Origin: VXPQ01 sp964608315
GTDB taxonomy: Bacteria > Bacteroidota > Rhodothermia > Rhodothermales > VXPQ01
Reading direction: 5' to 3'
Assembly (NCBI GenBank): GCA_964608315.1
Contig: CAZSNF010000002.1
Span: 179,893 to 243,892 of the forward strand
DNA: 64,000 nucleotides
Shown piece by piece: positions 35,986 to 45,023 of this stretch. The position numbers and the translations under genes are program-made. Each line of letters starts with the position of its first letter. Position 1 is the first letter of the stretch. The notes below the pieces were generated by a model that did no database searches, was not told the origin of the DNA, and saw only the letters and a list, made by a program, of their open reading frames with translations.

Positions 35986-37512
35986 ATGAAAACGGTGCAA
36001 AACATGGACCATGCGGCCTTGAAGATCGGCGGGCCTGGGGCAGCCTGCCTGGTCGGATTCGCTGTGCTCGCCTCAGGTTGTTCGATGCGCGACGCCCGCG
36101 AGGCCATGCCCGCCTCGCCAGCCCGCAACATTGTCCTTTTCGTCGCCGACGACCATGGACAGGACACGGGCGCGTACGGGAATCCGGTCGTTCAAACGCC
36201 CCATCTCGATGCGTTCGCCGCCGAGGGGATGCTGTTTACGTATGCGTTCGCGACGACGGCCAGTTGCAGCGCCAGCCGTTCCGTGTTGCTTACCGGGCTG
36301 CACAACCACCGCAACGGGCAATACGGCCATGTCCACGATTTTCATCACTTCATGGCGTTCGACAATATCCGGTCCCTGCCCGTCTTGCTGGAAGAAGCGG
36401 GCTACCGCACGGCCCGCGCCGGAAAATACCATGTGGCGCCAGAGGCTGTCTTTCGTTTCGGGGAAACGATCCCCGGAGATACCCGCGACGTAGTGACGAT
36501 GGTGGACCGCGCCCGCCCGTTCCTCGAAGCGGAAAGCGAACGGCCCTTCTTTTTCTATATCGCCACCAGCGACCCCCACCGGGGCGGGGGCAAGACATCG
36601 GGCGATCCGCTGGCGCCGGATCGTTTCGGCAACCGCCCGGCGGGTTATCCCGGCGTCGATCCGGTTATCTACGATCCAGAGGAAATAACCGCGCCGCCCT
36701 ACCTTCCCGATACGCCCGCCGCGCGCGCCGAACTGGCGCAGTATTACCAGTCCGTATCGCGCATCGACCAGGGATTCGGGTATCTAATGCAAGCGCTGAA
36801 GGAGGCGGGCCGCTACGACGATACGCTCATTTTGTACCTGTCAGACCATGGCGTCGCCATGCCGGGCGCCAAAACGACCGTGTACGAGCCCGGATTGCGC
36901 TCCCCGTTGATCGCGCGACATCCCGACGCAGCGCAGCGCGGCGCGATCGCCGACGCCATGGTGAGCTGGGTGGATATTGCTCCGACGATACTGGACTTCG
37001 CAGGGGTCGCCGAGCCCACGTATTCGCAACAGGTGCAGTCGGAAGGCATCCGCAAGCATTTGCCGGACGAGCACGGCTTGCACGGACGGTCTTTTCTGGG
37101 AGTACTGCAAACCGGCGACGGGACCGGGTTCGATCGCGTGTACGCCTCGCACACGTTCCACGAAATTCAAATGTATTATCCGATGCGCGCGGTGCGGGAT
37201 CGGGAATACAAACTCATCTGGAATGTGGCGCACGATCTCCCCTTTCCTTTCGCCACGGATTTGTGGGCGGCGGCCACCTGGCAGCAGGCGCACCGGCAGG
37301 GACCGGGCGCCCGCTACGGGGTGCGTTCCGTAGAAGATTACATCCATCGTCCCGAGTTTGAATTGTACGATATGCGCAACGATCCATGGGAATCGGAAAA
37401 TCTGGCGTATCTTCCAGCGTACGCCGAGACGCTGGCTGCCTACCGGGAGATGCTGTGGGATTTTGAAGTGCGCACGTCGGATCCGTGGTTGCTCAAACAG
37501 GAATACGAATAA
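35986..37512 (+). CDS. Sulfatase lipoprotein with CSASR formylglycine motif
   Basis: A 508-residue secreted sulfatase. The N-terminus has a hydrophobic stretch and the lipobox LASGC. NIVLFVADDHGQD supplies the first metal Asp pair. The active-site motif is CSASRSVLLTG (C94, S-type CxAxR; Cys becomes formylglycine). AGKYHV carries the Lys/His pair and LYLSDHGVAMPG the second metal Asp-His. This subclass resembles N-sulfoglucosamine sulfohydrolase-type enzymes. A GTG start 11 codons upstream is possible; ATG 35986 fits the signal peptide. A second sulfatase follows 16 bases later, so they are likely co-transcribed. A sulfatase-maturing enzyme is not encoded in the window. Confidence 0.93.
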   Translation: MKTVQNMDHAALKIGGPGAACLVGFAVLASGCSMRDAREAMPASPARNIVLFVADDHGQDTGAYGNPVVQTPHLDAFAAEGMLFTYAFATTASCSASRSVLLTGLHNHRNGQYGHVHDFHHFMAFDNIRSLPVLLEEAGYRTARAGKYHVAPEAVFRFGETIPGDTRDVVTMVDRARPFLEAESERPFFFYIATSDPHRGGGKTSGDPLAPDRFGNRPAGYPGVDPVIYDPEEITAPPYLPDTPAARAELAQYYQSVSRIDQGFGYLMQALKEAGRYDDTLILYLSDHGVAMPGAKTTVYEPGLRSPLIARHPDAAQRGAIADAMVSWVDIAPTILDFAGVAEPTYSQQVQSEGIRKHLPDEHGLHGRSFLGVLQTGDGTGFDRVYASHTFHEIQMYYPMRAVRDREYKLIWNVAHDLPFPFATDLWAAATWQQAHRQGPGARYGVRSVEDYIHRPEFELYDMRNDPWESENLAYLPAYAETLAAYREMLWDFEVRTSDPWLLKQEYE

Positions 37513-37528
37513 AGGATACGCTTTGACC

Positions 37529-38977
37529 ATGCGATACGAACTGTTTCGAGGAAAAGGATGGAGCGCGGCCCTGCTGCTTGCGCTGGGCCTGACGACATGG
37601 GGCCTGGCCGGATGCGGCGAGGCGGATCGCGGAAACGATGGCCCCTCAGGCGAAGCGCCGCCGAACCTGGTGTTTATTCTGGCCGACGATCTCGGCTACG
37701 CAGACCTGGGCGCGTACGGACAAGCCAGCATCGCTACGCCCCGGCTGGATCGCATGGCGTCGGAAGGACTCCGGTTCACGCAGTTCTATTCCGGTTCGAC
37801 CGTGTGCGCCCCGTCGCGCAGCGTACTCATGGACGGACGGCACACGGGGCATACGTACATCCGGGGCAACAGGGAAATACTCCCCTACGGGCAGGAGCCC
37901 ATCCCCGATTCGGTCGTGACCTTCGCCGAGGTGCTCAAGGGAGCCGGGTACCGGACCGGGCTGGTGGGCAAGTGGGGGCTGGGCGGTCCCGACACCCCGG
38001 GACACCCGAACCGGCAGGGGTTCGATTATTTTTTCGGCTACCTCGGGCAGCGGCACGCCCATAATTATTACACCGAATTCCTTTTTCATAACGAGGACAG
38101 CGTATCGGTGGCCGGCAACAGGATGCCCGAACCGCGCCGGGGAGACGGCGCAGGCGAAGCCATCGAAAAAATTACCTACAGCCACGATCTGTTTGCGGAT
38201 TCGGCGCTGGCCTTCATTGATCGGAATCAGGAAGGGCCTTTCATGCTCTATTTCGCGTTGACGATTCCTCACGCCAACAACGAGGCGGGCCCTCGCGGCA
38301 TGGAAGTCCCCGACTACGGGCAATACGAAGAGATGGACTGGCCGAACGCAGAGAAAGGCATGGCGGCCATGGTTACTCGGATGGACGCCGACATAGGCCG
38401 TTTGCTGGATCGCCTCGAAGAACGCGGCGTCGCCGAAAACACGCTTGTTTTCTTTACGAGCGACAACGGTCCGCATCGCGAAGGAGGCCGCGATCCGGAA
38501 TATTTCGACTCGAACGGGCCGCTTCGCGGGATCAAGCGGGATTTGTACGAGGGCGGTATCCGCGTACCCGCCATTGCCTGGTGGCCGGGTCGCGTGGAAG
38601 CGGCGACCGTCACGGATCACATGGGTCATTTTACCGACGTCTTGCCGACTTTCGCGTCCCTCGCCGGGGTTGCTCCTCCAAAAGACATCGACGGAATCGA
38701 CATGACGCCGACCTTGCTGGGCCGTCCCGAGGAACAGCGCGAACACGAGTATCTGTACTGGGAATTCCATGAGGACGGCATGGCGCAGGCCGTGCGGATG
38801 GGTTCGTGGAAAGGGGTACGTACGCCAGGGCATGACGCTATAGAGGCGTACGATCTCGATACAGACCTTTCGGAAACGACTGACTTGGCCGCGCAGCATC
38901 CCGATGTGGCGGCGCGCCTCGACAGTATCATGCAGGCGGCTCACCGCCCGTCGTCCATTGAGTGGAGAAAAAGGTAG
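37529..38977 (+). CDS. Arylsulfatase-type lipoprotein (CAPSR)
   Basis: A 482-residue sulfatase with lipobox GLAGC (C29). Motifs: NLVFILADDLGYADLGAYG (metal Asp pair), CAPSRSVLMDG (C93 to formylglycine), GLVGKWGLGG, ALTIPHANNE and FFTSDNGPHREGG (metal Asp-Asn). The LRGIKRDLYEGGIRVPAIAWWPG stretch is typical of arylsulfatase A-like enzymes on polysaccharides. The ATG at 37529 starts after the preceding sulfatase stop; longer frames overlap that gene. Its TAG stop lies inside the 22-base palindrome at 38972-38993. Confidence 0.94.
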   Translation: MRYELFRGKGWSAALLLALGLTTWGLAGCGEADRGNDGPSGEAPPNLVFILADDLGYADLGAYGQASIATPRLDRMASEGLRFTQFYSGSTVCAPSRSVLMDGRHTGHTYIRGNREILPYGQEPIPDSVVTFAEVLKGAGYRTGLVGKWGLGGPDTPGHPNRQGFDYFFGYLGQRHAHNYYTEFLFHNEDSVSVAGNRMPEPRRGDGAGEAIEKITYSHDLFADSALAFIDRNQEGPFMLYFALTIPHANNEAGPRGMEVPDYGQYEEMDWPNAEKGMAAMVTRMDADIGRLLDRLEERGVAENTLVFFTSDNGPHREGGRDPEYFDSNGPLRGIKRDLYEGGIRVPAIAWWPGRVEAATVTDHMGHFTDVLPTFASLAGVAPPKDIDGIDMTPTLLGRPEEQREHEYLYWEFHEDGMAQAVRMGSWKGVRTPGHDAIEAYDLDTDLSETTDLAAQHPDVAARLDSIMQAAHRPSSIEWRKR

Positions 38978-38993
38978 ACTGATCAGTCTACCT
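38972..38993. repeat. Perfect 22-base palindrome over the sulfatase stop
   Basis: AGGTAGACTGA followed directly by its complement TCAGTCTACCT, centred on GATC, with no loop. It contains the sulfatase stop codon (38975-38977). No T-run follows, so it is not a standard intrinsic terminator. It may be a protein-binding site controlling the PhoD-like gene at 39063, or an mRNA-end structure. Confidence 0.6.
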
Positions 38994-39062
38994 GCCTGTC
39001 ACTCTTCAGTATCCTTTATTTATTCCCCCATCGCGCATCGAAAAACGAACCTCCCTGTACCC

Positions 39063-41684
39063 GTGAATACATCCCGACGGATTTTTCTGACTGCGTACGG
39101 GGCGATCGCCCTGATATGGGCCGGTTGCAGCCCGACGAACCGGGCGCCGTTTCATGCATCGCACCCCCTGGTGGAACGTACGTGGATCGGCCCGGAATAC
39201 TGGTCGAATCCGCTTCAGGACTGGCGCATCCGGGAAGGACGCATGGAATGCCTGACCCGGCGCGCAAACCGGAACGTGGCGTTGCTTGTCCGGGATGTGG
39301 CCGAGGAAGGCGGGGACGTGCATTTGCGGGTTCGCCTCGGAGCGATTGCATCCGACGTTCCGCTGCCGGATTCGGGCCGGGCGGGTTTCCGCATTGGCGC
39401 GCGCGGCGCGTTCCACGATTATCGGGACACTGCGCTGCGGGGCGCCGGGCTGGACGTGGGCGTAACCGCGGCGGGCCATTTGTACATCGGCGACGTCGTC
39501 GTCGTTTCGGAGCAGGCCCCTTCGGTTTCTCCGTTTCCGGAGGGCGTCATCCCCGAAGAGGGGGTATTTCTGGATATGCGGGCGATGGAGCGAGAGAATG
39601 GGCGATACGCCCTCCGGCTGCGGCTGGAAAATCTGGACGGGGAGGTCCTCGAATCGCTGGAGACGCCCGTGGACTCCGATGCGTTGACCGGGGGATTGGC
39701 GCTGACGGTGAATTTCAACGACGCCGGGCTGTCCCGCGAAGAGACGAATCATCCGAGCTTCTGGTTCGAAGACTGGCAGGCGAACGGTACGCGCGTACGG
39801 GCGCATCCCGAGCGCGCGTTCGGCCCCGTTCTGTTCGCCATGCACACCCTGAGCAAGGGCAACCTCTACATGACGGCCCAAATGCCGCCGCTCTCGGAGG
39901 ACGAGGCGCAGGAGGTTCGCCTGACCGTGCGCAAGGAAGGGCAATGGGAGGAAGTTGGACGAGCCCCGATCGACCCCATGGCGCGCACGGCGACCTTCGC
40001 CGTCGCCGACTGGCCCGACTCGCTGGACGCGCCATACCGCCTCGCGTACGATTTAACGAGCGCTGCGGGACGCCCGGTCGAACACATTTTCGAAGGTACG
40101 GTGCGGCGCGATCCGGTGGACCAGGAAGAGATGGTCGTGGCGGGCTTCACGGGAAACAACGACCTTGGATTTCCCCATGCCGATCTGGTGCGGCGCGTCG
40201 CGTGGCACGACCCGGACATCCTGCTTTTCACCGGGGACAATATCTACGAAAGCATAGGCGGATACGGCTATGTGGAAGGACCGCTCGACGCCGCGATGCT
40301 TGATTACCTGCGCAAGTGGTATCTCTTCGGCTGGGAATACGGCGAACTTACGAAAGACATTCCGACGGTCGCCATTCCGGATGACCATGACGTGTATCAC
40401 GGCAACGTATGGGGCGCAGGAGGCAAGGCCACCGGGCCCGGCGCCACGAAGAAAGAGCGACAGGATACGGGCGGATACGTTATGCCGGCGTCCTGGGTAA
40501 ACGCCGTGCAGCGGACGCAGACGGCCCATCTCCCGCCTCCGTTCGATCCGACGCCCGTGGAACAGGGCATCGGCGTCTATTACACCGATCTGGCGTACGG
40601 CGGCGTCAGTTTCGGGATCATCGAGGACCGCAAGTGGAAGGATTCGCCGAAGGTGACGTTGCCTGCTTACCTCGACATCGAAAACGGATGGGCGGAAAAC
40701 CAGCCGACGAATCCCTCCGAAGCGCTGCATGCGCCGACCGCCGATCTCCTGGGCCAGCGGCAACTTGATTTTCTGGAGCATTGGGCGGCGGACTGGTCAC
40801 ACGGCGTATGGATGAAATTTCTCATGTCCCAGACGATTTTCGCCAATGTGGCGACCCTGCCGCAGGCGGCCCCGAGCGATGTGGTGGTGCCCCGGCTCGA
40901 AATCTTCGACGCAAGCGAGTATGCGCCCTATGACCGCATCGTGCAGGACATGGACTCCAATGGCTGGCCGAAGCATGGGCGCGACGCCGCGATCCGGGCC
41001 ATACGCAAGGGGTTCGCGTTTCATCTTGCGGGAGATCAGCATCTCGGAAGCACGATCCGGTACGGCGTGGACGCCTGGGGCGATGCAGGCTATGCGCTGT
41101 GCGTACCCTCCGTGGCCAATTTTTATCCCCGGCGGTGGTATCCTCCCATGCCCGGCGCCAACCGCCCGGAAGGCGCCCCGAAGAACACAGGCGACTTTCT
41201 GGACGGATTCGGCAATCACATGACCGTGCTTGCGGTATCGAATCCGTATCGGACGGGCATGGAGCCAGCCAATCTGTACGACAGGGCGCCCGGCTACGGG
41301 ATCGTACGGCTGAATCGGGAAGACCGCACCCTGCGCATAGCCAATTGGCCCCGCCATGTGGATCCGGAAGACGGCGCCCCGTATCCCGGGTGGCCCATTA
41401 CCATCGGGCAGATGGACAATTACGACCGGGAGGCCGCGGCCTGGCTCCCGCAGATACAGGTGCGCGGGATGGAGGACCCGGTCGTACAGGTGATCGACGA
41501 AGCGTCCGGCGAGATCGTCTATACGCTGCGCATCGCCGGGGCGACCTTCTCGCCGAGGGTGTTCGCCGCAGGCTCCTACACGCTGCGCGTCGGCGACCCG
41601 GACGGCGCCATGCAGACCTTCACAGGCGTCCGAAGCGCCGCGTCTCCCGACGCTTCCGTGCTGGATGTGGAGTTTGGAGGGTGA
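39063..41684 (+). CDS. PhoD-like alkaline phosphatase/phosphodiesterase lipoprotein
   Basis: An 873-residue secreted metallophosphatase. The GTG start at 39063 gives VNTSRRIFLTAYGAIALIWAGC, a twin-arginine-like leader with lipobox. The N-terminal ~300 residues form beta-rich regions (a LamG/laminin-like accessory part is possible). The PhoD-like core has ILLFTGDNIYES, AIPDDHDVYHGN, GIIEDRKWK, and FHLAGDQHLGS, all metal-ligand positions. The C-terminal ~130 residues look like a beta-sandwich. It follows two sulfatase genes on the same strand and could release phosphate from glycans or organic phosphates in the same degradation programme. Confidence 0.88.
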   Translation: MNTSRRIFLTAYGAIALIWAGCSPTNRAPFHASHPLVERTWIGPEYWSNPLQDWRIREGRMECLTRRANRNVALLVRDVAEEGGDVHLRVRLGAIASDVPLPDSGRAGFRIGARGAFHDYRDTALRGAGLDVGVTAAGHLYIGDVVVVSEQAPSVSPFPEGVIPEEGVFLDMRAMERENGRYALRLRLENLDGEVLESLETPVDSDALTGGLALTVNFNDAGLSREETNHPSFWFEDWQANGTRVRAHPERAFGPVLFAMHTLSKGNLYMTAQMPPLSEDEAQEVRLTVRKEGQWEEVGRAPIDPMARTATFAVADWPDSLDAPYRLAYDLTSAAGRPVEHIFEGTVRRDPVDQEEMVVAGFTGNNDLGFPHADLVRRVAWHDPDILLFTGDNIYESIGGYGYVEGPLDAAMLDYLRKWYLFGWEYGELTKDIPTVAIPDDHDVYHGNVWGAGGKATGPGATKKERQDTGGYVMPASWVNAVQRTQTAHLPPPFDPTPVEQGIGVYYTDLAYGGVSFGIIEDRKWKDSPKVTLPAYLDIENGWAENQPTNPSEALHAPTADLLGQRQLDFLEHWAADWSHGVWMKFLMSQTIFANVATLPQAAPSDVVVPRLEIFDASEYAPYDRIVQDMDSNGWPKHGRDAAIRAIRKGFAFHLAGDQHLGSTIRYGVDAWGDAGYALCVPSVANFYPRRWYPPMPGANRPEGAPKNTGDFLDGFGNHMTVLAVSNPYRTGMEPANLYDRAPGYGIVRLNREDRTLRIANWPRHVDPEDGAPYPGWPITIGQMDNYDREAAAWLPQIQVRGMEDPVVQVIDEASGEIVYTLRIAGATFSPRVFAAGSYTLRVGDPDGAMQTFTGVRSAASPDASVLDVEFGG

Positions 41685-41713
41685 GGGAGCGGTTGCTTGC
41701 GCTGCCCGCCGTA

Positions 41714-42118
41714 TCAGCTGCTCAACTTCTTGTCCAGGCTGGCCGGGCCGGAGCCGGATACCGAGAGGAATGCGAACGCGGCCATATACAGCAGGGCCAG
41801 TTCTCCGCCGTTCTGGATTGGCAGGCCGCCTTGCGGGGCATGAGCCATGAAATAGGCCACAAGCATCATCAGCGCAAGGACAGCGGCGATCGGGGTAGTC
41901 AAAAGCCCCACGACGACAAGCAGGCCGCCGAAGAATTCCAGTACGCCGGCGAGGCCCATGAGCGAAAACAATTCCGCCGTACCGCCGGACTCGCCCATGC
42001 CGCCAAACATGCCGAAGAGCTTCTGGGCGCCGTGCTGCATGAACAACAGGCCGATAAGAATGCGCGCGACCACATGGGTAGCGCCGCGGACGGAGGGAGA
42101 ATGGAGCACGTTCAGCAT
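41714..42118 (-). CDS. DoxX family membrane protein
   Basis: A 134-residue inner-membrane protein with four hydrophobic segments. Family pattern: ARILIGLLFMQHGAQKLFGMFGG at TM1, then LAGVLEFFGGLLVVVGLLTTPIA and ALMMLVAYFMAHAPQG. DoxX-like proteins are often found with oxidoreductases and redox stress genes; their exact role is unclear. It converges with the PhoD-like gene and is followed on the same strand side by the YceI gene upstream at 42277-42897 (gap ~160 bases). Confidence 0.92.
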   Translation of the reverse strand: MLNVLHSPSVRGATHVVARILIGLLFMQHGAQKLFGMFGGMGESGGTAELFSLMGLAGVLEFFGGLLVVVGLLTTPIAAVLALMMLVAYFMAHAPQGGLPIQNGGELALLYMAAFAFLSVSGSGPASLDKKLSS

Positions 42119-42276
42119 CGTTTCGAAGGCTTTGTTAAGAGATACCGTACTTATAGTATTAGTAACAGAAAGTATCTACAAAAGCAAGCCCCGACCCCGA
42201 TTTTCGCCTTTTTCGGGCAAATCCGCCTTGCGCGCCGGCAACCACCGCCCGAAACGACAGGGTATTTCCAGAGAAA

Positions 42277-42897
42277 TTACCCTTCTGTTTGCTCGTCCAG
42301 TTCCATGTCCAGGACGATCTCCACGTCGCTCGCCACGACCAGGCCGCCGGTTTCCGTCAGCGCATCGAATTTCAGGTTGTAGTCGAAACGATTAATCTCG
42401 ACGCGCGCCTCGAAACCGGCCTTGCGCCCGTTTCGACCAGCCCCCATTCCCAGAAATTCAGCCTTCACCACGATCTCCTTCGTAACGTCCCGAATGGTCA
42501 GGTCGCCGACGATCTCGAATTCGGCGCCGTCGATATTTTGCACCTCCTTGCTCATGAATCGCAGTTCCGGAAACTCCTCGGCGTTGAAGAAATCGTCCGA
42601 GCGGAGGTGATTGTCCCGGCGTTCGTTCCCGGTATCGATACTGCTCGTCTGAATCGTCGCCTCGATCAAGAGGGTGCTCAGGTCTTCCGGATCGAGTTGC
42701 ACGGTGGCGTCGTACTCGCCGAATGCGCCGCGCACGTTGGAAATCCCGAGATGGCGAACCTTGAACCCCACGTTGGAGTGGGTCTTGTCCGGGCGAAAGG
42801 TGATAATCTCGGCGACGTCACGGGTCGGCAGGGCTGCGCCCGCCAGCAGGAATGCGACCGCCAGAAAGGCGGCGGTCAGGAAACGAGTCGTTTTCAT
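42277..42897 (-). CDS. YceI family periplasmic lipid-binding-like protein
   Basis: A 206-residue secreted protein. The ATG at 42897 gives a signal peptide (MKTTRFLTAAFLAVAFLLAG). The YceI lipocalin-like pattern is clear: FRPDKTHSNVGFKVRHLGISNVRG, a DLSTLLIEATIQTSSIDTGNERRDNHLRSDDFFNAEEFPEL core and DLTIRDVTKEIVVKAEF. YceI proteins bind polyisoprenoids or similar lipids in the periplasm. Longer upstream frames run into the repeat element at 42931 and are not genuine. Confidence 0.93.
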   Translation of the reverse strand: MKTTRFLTAAFLAVAFLLAGAALPTRDVAEIITFRPDKTHSNVGFKVRHLGISNVRGAFGEYDATVQLDPEDLSTLLIEATIQTSSIDTGNERRDNHLRSDDFFNAEEFPELRFMSKEVQNIDGAEFEIVGDLTIRDVTKEIVVKAEFLGMGAGRNGRKAGFEARVEINRFDYNLKFDALTETGGLVVASDVEIVLDMELDEQTEG

Positions 42898-42930
42898 GAT
42901 TCGGAAAATCGGTTGTGCGTGGATGAAATC

Positions 42931-43196
42931 AGGGCCTGTTAACACTATGCAGCGGCGCTCTGTTCCGTCAGGCACGGCGTCAATCAAGGCGCGAGGAGTG
43001 AAGTTTGGTGGTTCCAAATGAGCGACGAGCAACGAAGAGTAACGCCGTGACCGGCGGAACCCGAAGGGCGGGGCCTCTTTTCCCGCCAGGCCAGGCGCCG
43101 CTCGCTTATGTGGCTGGGCCACACTGCGCTCGCGGCGCCTGGCCTGGCGGAAAAATAGGCCCCGCAGAGCGCCGCTGCATAGGGTTAACAGGCCCT
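42931..43196. mobile_element. 266-bp element with 32-bp inverted ends and a long internal hairpin
   Basis: The ends AGGGCCTGTTAACACTATGC...(42931-42962) and its complement at 43165-43196 match at 31 of 32 positions. Inside, CCGCCAGGCCAGGCGCCG (43083-43100) and CGGCGCCTGGCCTGGCGG (43133-43150) are perfect complements (18-bp stem, 32-base loop), extended outward by GGGGCCT/AGGCCCC. No coding capacity is present. It lies upstream of YceI. It is unrelated in sequence to the ~260-bp family and may be a MITE or a transposon relic. Confidence 0.8.
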
Positions 43197-43295
43197 ACAC
43201 GAATGCGCAAGTCATACCAGATTCCGGGCGTATGGTTCTGAGAACGTCGCTCTGGAGCTCCGCCGCTTTCCGGACAGCCTCGCAAAATCATTGCC

Positions 43296-43343
43296 TATGC
43301 GTTTTTTGCATAATAGCCCTGTCTCCTATGCAATTTTTGCATA
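43296..43343. promoter_or_regulatory. Two TATGC-N7-GCATA palindromes
   Basis: TATGC-GTTTTTT-GCATA at 43296-43312 and TATGC-AATTTTT-GCATA at 43327-43343 have the same half-sites and the same 7-base T-rich spacer, 31 bases apart (three helical turns). They lie between the 266-bp element and the 3' end of the decarboxylase gene. They look like paired operators for a dimeric regulator, or two consecutive weak terminator hairpins (stem 5, T-rich loops) for the decarboxylase. Confidence 0.5.
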
Positions 43344-43429
43344 GATCTCTTTTTTTCCGCCAACGCCTCCTGACTTCAGACCCGCTTTTCAGGCCGTAAA
43401 CCCGCATACGGCAGGCGCAGTGCGCATTC

Positions 43430-44899
43430 TTAACGCCCGTTCGCGCGCTTCGCGCCTGCATGCGCCAGTTCCTGCATACGTTCCCAAAGACGGCGAACAT
43501 GCGCCTCCGTCGTGCGCAAATTTCCTATGGCCACCCGGATTACGTACCGTCCTCGCAGTTTGGCGTGGGAAAGGAAAAACTCGCCGGTGGCGTTGACGGC
43601 GCGCAGAAGGCGCTCATTGGCTGCGTCGGTTTCTTCTTCGCTGGCTCCCGGCGGTCGAAACCGCAGACAGACGAGCGAGAAATGCGTTGGCGCCATGCGC
43701 TCGAAGTCCGGGGAGGCGTCTGCCTGATCGGCAAGCCAGCGGGCAAGACGTATGTGCTCGCGCAAGGCGGCGGCGATGCGTTCGGCGCCCAGCGAGCGAA
43801 ATACGTACCAGAGTTTCAGAGCCCGAAACCGCCTGCCCAACGGGACGGCGTACTCCATATAATTGACCGTACGGGCGTATTCGCGGCCCCGAAGGTACTC
43901 CGGCACCAGCGAAAGGGCCTTGCGCAGATAGTCCGGGCGGGCCGTATAGAACGCCGTCAGGTCCATGGGCGCGAACATCCATTTGTGGGGATTGACCACA
44001 AACGAATCGGCCCGCTCGCATCCTGCAAAGTGACGGCGCATCTCCGGCAGCATGGCGGATGCGCCCGCGTAGGCCGCATCGACATGCAGCCAGAGCGCAT
44101 GTTCGGCGGCGATATCGGCAAGGGCGGGCACGGGATCCACCGACGCGCAGCCCGTGGTTCCTGCCGTCGCCACGACCGCGATGGGAATGAAACCGTTCCG
44201 CCGGTCCGAGGCGATCGCTTCCCGGAGCGCGGCGGGTTTCATGGCGTACCGCTCGTCCGCCTCGATCTTGCGACAGGCTTCGCGCCCGACGCCAAGCGCC
44301 GCCGTGGTTTTCTCGACGGACGAGTGCGCATGTTCCGACGCATAGATGACAAGGCGGTTCAGATCCAGCGACGATCCGGCTTTTTCGGCGACAGAGGCGG
44401 CCTGTTCGCGGGCGGCGATCATGGCGTGCAAGCTGGCCGCAGAGGCCGTTCCATGAATCATGCCGAACCAGGACGCGGGCAATCCAAGAAGCCTGCCAAG
44501 CCACTGCAAGGTTCTGTCCTCCAGTTCGGTCAGGGCGGGCGACGAACTCCACAGCAGGCCGATGTTGTTCAGCGCGGCGATCAGGGTTTCCGCCAGAATC
44601 CCCGGACAAGACCCCCCGGCGGAGAAGTACGCCATGAAGCCGGGGTGATTCCAGTGCACCGCGTGGGGCAGAATCGTATGCTCGAAATCGGCGAGGATAT
44701 CCTCCTGCAACGACGGATGGAGGGGCGCCTCCTCCGGCAACTTTTCGAGCAGCGCGCCCGGCTCGACGTCGGGCTGCACGGGGAAGCGCTCCGGATGCGC
44801 AAGATACTCGACGATCCAGTCCGTCACGGCGTATCCTGCGCGGCGGAACGCCTCGGGGTCCAGGTCGCCGGTCTGCGACAATTCGGGGAGATCGGGCAT
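43430..44899 (-). CDS. Pyridoxal-dependent aromatic-L-amino-acid-type decarboxylase
   Basis: A 489-residue group II PLP-dependent decarboxylase. MPDLPELSQTGDLDPEAFRRAG starts at the ATG at 44899. Hallmarks: HWNHPGFMAYFSAGGSCPGILAE, GMIHGTASAASLHAM, VIYASEHAHSSVEKT, VATAGTTGCASVDPV, WLHVDAAYAGASAMLPE (cofactor Asp), and SFVVNPHKWMFAPMDLTAFY with the Schiff-base lysine. The family acts on DOPA, tryptophan, phenylalanine or tyrosine. It is transcribed divergently from the ATPase at 45024; an 11-bp inverted repeat lies between them. Product amines may serve signalling or acid resistance; substrate not decidable. Confidence 0.93.
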   Translation of the reverse strand: MPDLPELSQTGDLDPEAFRRAGYAVTDWIVEYLAHPERFPVQPDVEPGALLEKLPEEAPLHPSLQEDILADFEHTILPHAVHWNHPGFMAYFSAGGSCPGILAETLIAALNNIGLLWSSSPALTELEDRTLQWLGRLLGLPASWFGMIHGTASAASLHAMIAAREQAASVAEKAGSSLDLNRLVIYASEHAHSSVEKTTAALGVGREACRKIEADERYAMKPAALREAIASDRRNGFIPIAVVATAGTTGCASVDPVPALADIAAEHALWLHVDAAYAGASAMLPEMRRHFAGCERADSFVVNPHKWMFAPMDLTAFYTARPDYLRKALSLVPEYLRGREYARTVNYMEYAVPLGRRFRALKLWYVFRSLGAERIAAALREHIRLARWLADQADASPDFERMAPTHFSLVCLRFRPPGASEEETDAANERLLRAVNATGEFFLSHAKLRGRYVIRVAIGNLRTTEAHVRRLWERMQELAHAGAKRANGR

Positions 44900-44968
44900 G
44901 ATGGGTACGGATCGTATGAAAGTTCGCGTTCGGAAACGGTCTGGAAAATAAAAGATACGAAATATCCT

Positions 44969-44999
44969 TGAAAATTGGACGGGCGACTTCCAATTTTCA
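44969..44999. promoter_or_regulatory. 11-bp perfect inverted repeat between divergent genes
   Basis: TGAAAATTGGA (44969-44979) and TCCAATTTTCA (44989-44999) are perfect complements with a 9-base spacer, in the 124-base gap between the decarboxylase start (44899, minus) and the AAA_14 ATPase start (45024, plus). Its position 25 bases before the ATPase start fits an operator or a 5' leader hairpin. Confidence 0.65.
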
Positions 45000-45023
45000 G
45001 GGTTCTTTCGTATCCTTGCGGTC

